From: Dendronephthya gigantea
Taxonomy: Eukaryota; Cnidaria; Anthozoa; Malacalcyonacea; Nephtheidae
Direction of reading: 5' to 3'
Assembly (NCBI RefSeq): GCF_004324835.1
Contig: NW_021163066.1
Span: 434,001-498,000, forward strand
Length of the DNA: 64,000 nucleotides
Part shown: piece by piece, positions 60,197-64,000 of the stretch
Position numbering within the stretch: position 1 is the stretch's first letter
How the letters are laid out: every line of letters starts with the position of its first letter
Made by a program: the position numbers and the translations under genes
The notes under the pieces: model-generated
Told to the model about the DNA's origin: nothing
Database searches by the model: none
What the model saw: only the letters and a program-made list of their open reading frames with translations

Positions 60197-60775
60197 TTAA
60201 CGCCAGGTGAGTTCATTGGATCGACCAAAGAGCGTCGGAGAATCCCCTCGTTCGCCAAACAAATCCTCCCTGATTGATAAAAAAAAGGAGGGAGATTACG
60301 TTGAGCATTAAGGATAAATTCTAAAAGCGGTACAGGCTTTATCGATGCTTGACAAATTACTCTTATATTACTTTCATCATCGGGCCTGTTGTCTGAATCG
60401 AGCTTGTTAACTTAACTTGCTGTTTCTAATACGTGTTGTTTGTGTAAAAAAGTGACGCACTTACAAAAATCCAAGTGGTTTTGGTGTATTGCTACTAGTA
60501 CTTCTCGTCTCGTTAAACGAAATCATCATGGAACTTTCTGCTCTGAAGTTGTCGTTGGAGGTTACATTTTTGGCAGTGATGGTTGTTCTTGTCGTGCCTT
60601 CATCTTTGACTGTGGTAACTTCCCTAAACGTCGCTTGAGAACGTCTCCCAGAGCGGCTGACCTGAAGACTTTGAGAACGCTGAACGTTTACTGTTTGCTC
60701 CTCTTCCTCATCCGAGTCAAAGACAGGTACTGTACTAAGTTTACCAGTGTTAGGGTCGAACCGTAACATCGCCAT
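60197..60775 (-). CDS. small two-exon gene, 127-residue polar protein of unknown function
   Basis: Exon 1 (60775-60465) starts MAMLRFDPNTGKLSTVPVFD and ends at GTAAGT in phase 2. Exon 2 (60269-60197) follows TTATCAATCAG and continues in frame (EDLFGERGDSPTLFGRSNEL) to TAA. The product has an acidic DSDEEEEQ run near residue 21, then a Ser/Thr/Arg-rich, probably disordered middle, and a compact end. No signal peptide, membrane segment or known domain is visible. The matching phase and clean splice sites make it a real gene candidate. I do not recognise the family. It faces SytG tail-to-tail. Confidence 0.6.
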
Positions 60776-62434
60776 TGTCAGAACTTCTGGAGACGAAGGA
60801 GTAACCGAGAGTGGAAATTTTTACAAAACACAGACGAGGAAGTCAAGACCAAAGAATGCGCAAAATATGCTGGATCACTGTCTTATGTTTACCGTCGAAA
60901 ATGAAACACATTATTTCATTGGGTAAGACGTTGTAACAATAAACCCTTGTGCAAAAAATGCATCAGCCTTTGGGGGAGTCTCGTTCCAATGGTTTCCCAC
61001 CTCTGCTCATGTTACATCATCCATAATTTGCTGTTTATTTTGCAGATTCGCTCACCTCCAAGTATGTTCTCTTCCCATCAACTTGCTAGAAAAACTGACC
61101 ATCACTGTATCTTCCAGATTTGATATCGAGATATGAATGGATACAGCAAGCGACAATGACAGAAAATAAGTTAAATACTGTAATATCCATGACGTGACGA
61201 CCAAAATGTACTCATCCACCATTCGTTGTGTATTTCCAGGTTCCACAATTCACTGCATCAGCTTCCGTGTAACCACGGTTACCTTTTTAGGCCTTCCATA
61301 TGGACACAACGCAATAAAGTCATTCAAAAGAAGAGCTTCACGTTTATCACGCCTAACTGGTGCTTGAAAACATTCCCGTCAACTATTCAAACTACAATCC
61401 AAACTATTTCTCGGAAAATATGTAAAACACTTTAACCAAAAGCGATTCCAGCCCTTCCGGACACGACAATTTCACAGTGTTTACGATAGAGACGTCAAAA
61501 GTGAAACTGTGAATTGTTCTAATTCTTAGAAAAAGAACGAATACCAGTTATTGATGAATGGAACAGAGGATAAACTTTCCCGGAACTGAATATTGCACAA
61601 TTGTTAAATTTGCAATTCTTGGAAGATCCTAGCGGGCTACCAGGAACCCATTCCAAAACTGAGTACATAGTTTGAACGATGTTGCTTGGAAGATGACTGT
61701 GCTGGACATTGTCGTGGAAAATATTGGAATTAGAAAATCCATTATTTCTTAGCTTATAATTTCTTAATTTCTTAACTTATAACTTCTTAACCAATGCCGC
61801 ACAGCGAATGTAAAACTACTGATAGAGTTTTCGATGATAGCCAGGGCCCGTCACGTATTGATTCTTGTCAAAAAGGCCTTCCACAAGCAACTCTCTTTCA
61901 TCAAAACTGGAACTAACGCATCGTTATATGTGTGTTCAGGTGTGTTTCATACATAGTCGGCCAAACAATCTTTTCTGAAAAGGTTTCTGGACAGAAGAAA
62001 TTCCAGTGAGGACATTTGGATACCGTAGTTTAGATCCCCCATGCCGAGTCAATCAGTTTCATATAAACTGACCGCTAATTGTCCTGGATGGCCCTCTCGC
62101 TTGGCTAGGTAACCCGTCACAAGATGAACAGTCCTAGTCTGCCAACTTCGACACTCACAAACATTGCTCTCCTGATGAAGAACTATTTTACCAATACAAA
62201 TATGTGACACACATTTGCAATATATACTGCAGATATAAAAAATAAAAAAAGAACTTCTTTATTTTAGCTCATTAACTAGGAGGAAATTAAGGTTTATTGA
62301 ACAATTCAGTCAAGCGTAGCGACGAAGCGAATATATTATGACCTAAGCCCACAAATATACAGGTTTCGCTAATGAAACAGTTCCCAACTTTTGTATTATA
62401 ATTCTATGTATATATAAAAGGATTTGGAAAGAAG
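60776..62434. other. gap between the small gene and the PDI-like gene
   Basis: Both flanking genes start here, pointing outward. A minus-strand frame at 61052-61246 ends at a possible GTGAGC donor, but its phase cannot be joined to any neighbour. Nothing else is recognisable. Confidence 0.45.
62411..62419 (+). promoter_or_regulatory. TATA-like run just before the PDI-like ATG
   Basis: TATATAAAA ends 15 bases before the ATG at 62435. That is too close for a conventional TATA box to produce a leader containing this ATG, so it is either fortuitous or the true first ATG lies elsewhere. Confidence 0.25.
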
Positions 62435-63503
62435 ATGCAGTATTCAGTATTTTTGGTTTTGTTGGCAAGTGCAACGGTCTATTGTGACTCAGTGTTTCAA
62501 CTAACGGACAACGATTTTGATCAGTATATCAAGGATAAGGAAGCGATGTTGGTTGAATTCTACGCGCCTTGGTTAGTAAATATTGTACTCGTGAAGATTA
62601 CTATTACACTTCATGCCAACGTCGATAAAGCTTCTTATGTAAAGCTTTGATAAAAGATAGTTCGCGGGTTATCTTTTGTTGAATCGTATATCAAGTATAG
62701 TCGTTGTTTTTGGATATAAACAAATAAATAAATACAGTGTAAACATCAAAGCCTGTCGACCGTGCATGCATGATAATGATGATATAATCCAAGTGATCGT
62801 AATGTGTTTTATGTGTTAGGTAAATTGTTTATAGTATTTTTATGACACGTATTTATACAATGGACTAGTGAGTGTTTTTATAGATCCTCGTTCTAATGTC
62901 AGAATGAAGCGTATTGAATCGGGTCCCTCAAACCGTTCATTTGATTTCTACCTTGCATCTAATTGTTCAGTTTGCTAGAAGCAGGAACTTATATCTATCT
63001 TCTCAAGATGCTTTTATTTAACGGAACTAAGTTTAAAGCAAGAATAGTATCATTTATATTCATTTCTGCAACAAATTTTCTTCTTAAAATACAGGTGCAG
63101 CGATTGCAAAAGATTGGAGCCGAAATACGAATCTGCAGCAGCCATACTTGGCGCGAAGAAAAAATTTGTTTTAGCCAAGGTACCTTTGTGTTTTTCCTCC
63201 TGAAAACACCGATACTTTTGTGTTTAGCATGCGACATATTGCATGTTTATTGCGAATTGTTGGCGAAAAAATTAAGTGTGAATTATATGAGAATTTTACT
63301 GATTGCATGCAGTAAAATACAAGTGAAAAGAATGTAGAAATGTGTTCTTTATATTTCAGATTGACTGTTTTGGATCAGGAATGGCAACATGTCGAAAATA
63401 TGGTGTCAGAAGCTGGCCACAAGTGAAGCTCTTTAAATATGGAAAATACGAAGGAGAGTATTACGGAGCTGAAGATGCTTGTAAGTTTATGGAAGATATC
63501 GTT
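62435..63503 (+). CDS. protein disulfide isomerase-like protein, 5' part (runs off the right edge)
   Basis: Thiol-disulfide oxidoreductase of the endoplasmic reticulum. Exons 62435-62571, 63095-63179 and 63360-63503 join in frame (122 codons). A signal peptide (YSVFLVLLASATVYCDS) is followed by a thioredoxin fold: FQLTDNDFD, LVEFYAPW, the active site CSDC (residues 47-50), KRLEPKYESAAAIL, then IDCFGSGMATCRKYGV, RSWPQVKLFKYG (Trp-Pro at the cis-proline site) and GEYYGAEDA. Order and spacing match the first domain of PDIA3/ERp57-type proteins. The CSDC motif replaces the usual CGHC, which should change redox behaviour. Exon 3 probably ends at GTGAGT (63504); reading on would give a stop at 63584. 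Later domains are expected beyond the window. Confidence 0.82.
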
Positions 63504-64000
63504 GTGAGTCTGATACCGTTCACTTTCGGCTATGTTATTACAACTTTGTTGTACGGCATGAAATATCGCATGACTCATGGCTAACTTCCCCCCGAGGAAA
63601 CAATAACCTCAGGCGGACCTGATAGATTCTCTTGTGTACGAGTTCTCGGCCTGAACTAATGTGTTCAAAAACAAAGAGAGCTTTCTGTTCAATCCCAATC
63701 AGTCTTCATTTAGAAGGCATACGTAGATAGTCAGACGTTTCGCATTTATAATAACATAGTGACTATCAGACTATATCGCCTAACACAACTACTGAACTAC
63801 AATTAAAACTATTTTATACAACACCGTAGTGAAACACACTGATTTCATACCTTGAAACTTGGATAAACATTATCCATTCTGGCATCTCTCACTGTTCACA
63901 TCTGATCATTCATCAGTGGTATTCAATTCCTTAAAGAGTGAAAAACGTGTTCATTTTTTATTCAATATTTTAAAGACAAAATCTCAAGTGTTTTTTGACA
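63504..64000 (+). other. intron of the PDI-like gene or right-edge noncoding
   Basis: No further thioredoxin-domain exon is seen in the last 497 bases, so the rest of the PDI-like gene should continue to the right. Confidence 0.5.

Overview
This is an AT-rich, intron-bearing nuclear segment of an invertebrate animal. GT-AG introns are mostly short, AATAAA signals follow several genes, and gaps of 1-5 kb are full of tandem and dispersed repeats. Composition, gene density and repeats would fit an ascidian tunicate, and other AT-rich invertebrates (for example cnidarians) are not excluded. No rRNA, convincing tRNA, CRISPR array or retrovirus-like element was seen.

Layout. (1) 1-4.2 kb: intergenic, with a candidate 1.07-kb inverted-repeat element and a 26-bp minisatellite. 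(2) 4.2-5.7 kb: a five-exon mitochondrial ribosomal protein L24 gene (+). (3) 9-15.4 kb: two intronless, convergent forkhead genes, sister paralogues of a FoxA/FoxB-like kind. (4) 17.5-59.1 kb: an array of seven synaptotagmin-like genes (called SytA to SytG here; A on the minus strand, B-G on plus). The complete pattern is a membrane anchor, a polar linker, C2A, and C2B ending in a WHxL-like motif. Members have decayed differently: B has no recognisable C2 domain, C has only C2A plus a one-base frame break, D is complete apart from an in-frame stop in C2A, F lacks C2A, and A, E and G look complete. (5) 53.4-56.0 kb: a previously unmarked minus-strand gene rebuilt from four phase-compatible exons (cysteine-bearing region, hydrophobic segment, acidic tail), plus a possible 53-residue two-exon gene on plus. 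(6) 60.2-60.8 kb: a small two-exon minus-strand gene of unknown function. (7) 62.4 kb to the right edge: the first exons of a protein disulfide isomerase-like gene with an unusual CSDC active site.

Repeats. At least four families (A-D here) recur as short tandem arrays in both orientations, often inside introns of the synaptotagmin array. Family B copies share a unique left end, so it looks like a mobile element carrying internal tandem repeats. Family D is a 124-bp unit made from the C-terminal coding end of a non-LTR retrotransposon. A 390-bp TA-flanked mariner-type MITE and a 75-bp near-perfect palindrome are also present.

The main story is local duplication: a forkhead pair and a seven-gene C2-domain array whose members lost domains in different ways while repeats filled their introns. 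First coding exons of most synaptotagmin-like genes could not be found. Their anchor exons mostly begin at the same phase-1 acceptor, so a short upstream exon is expected.
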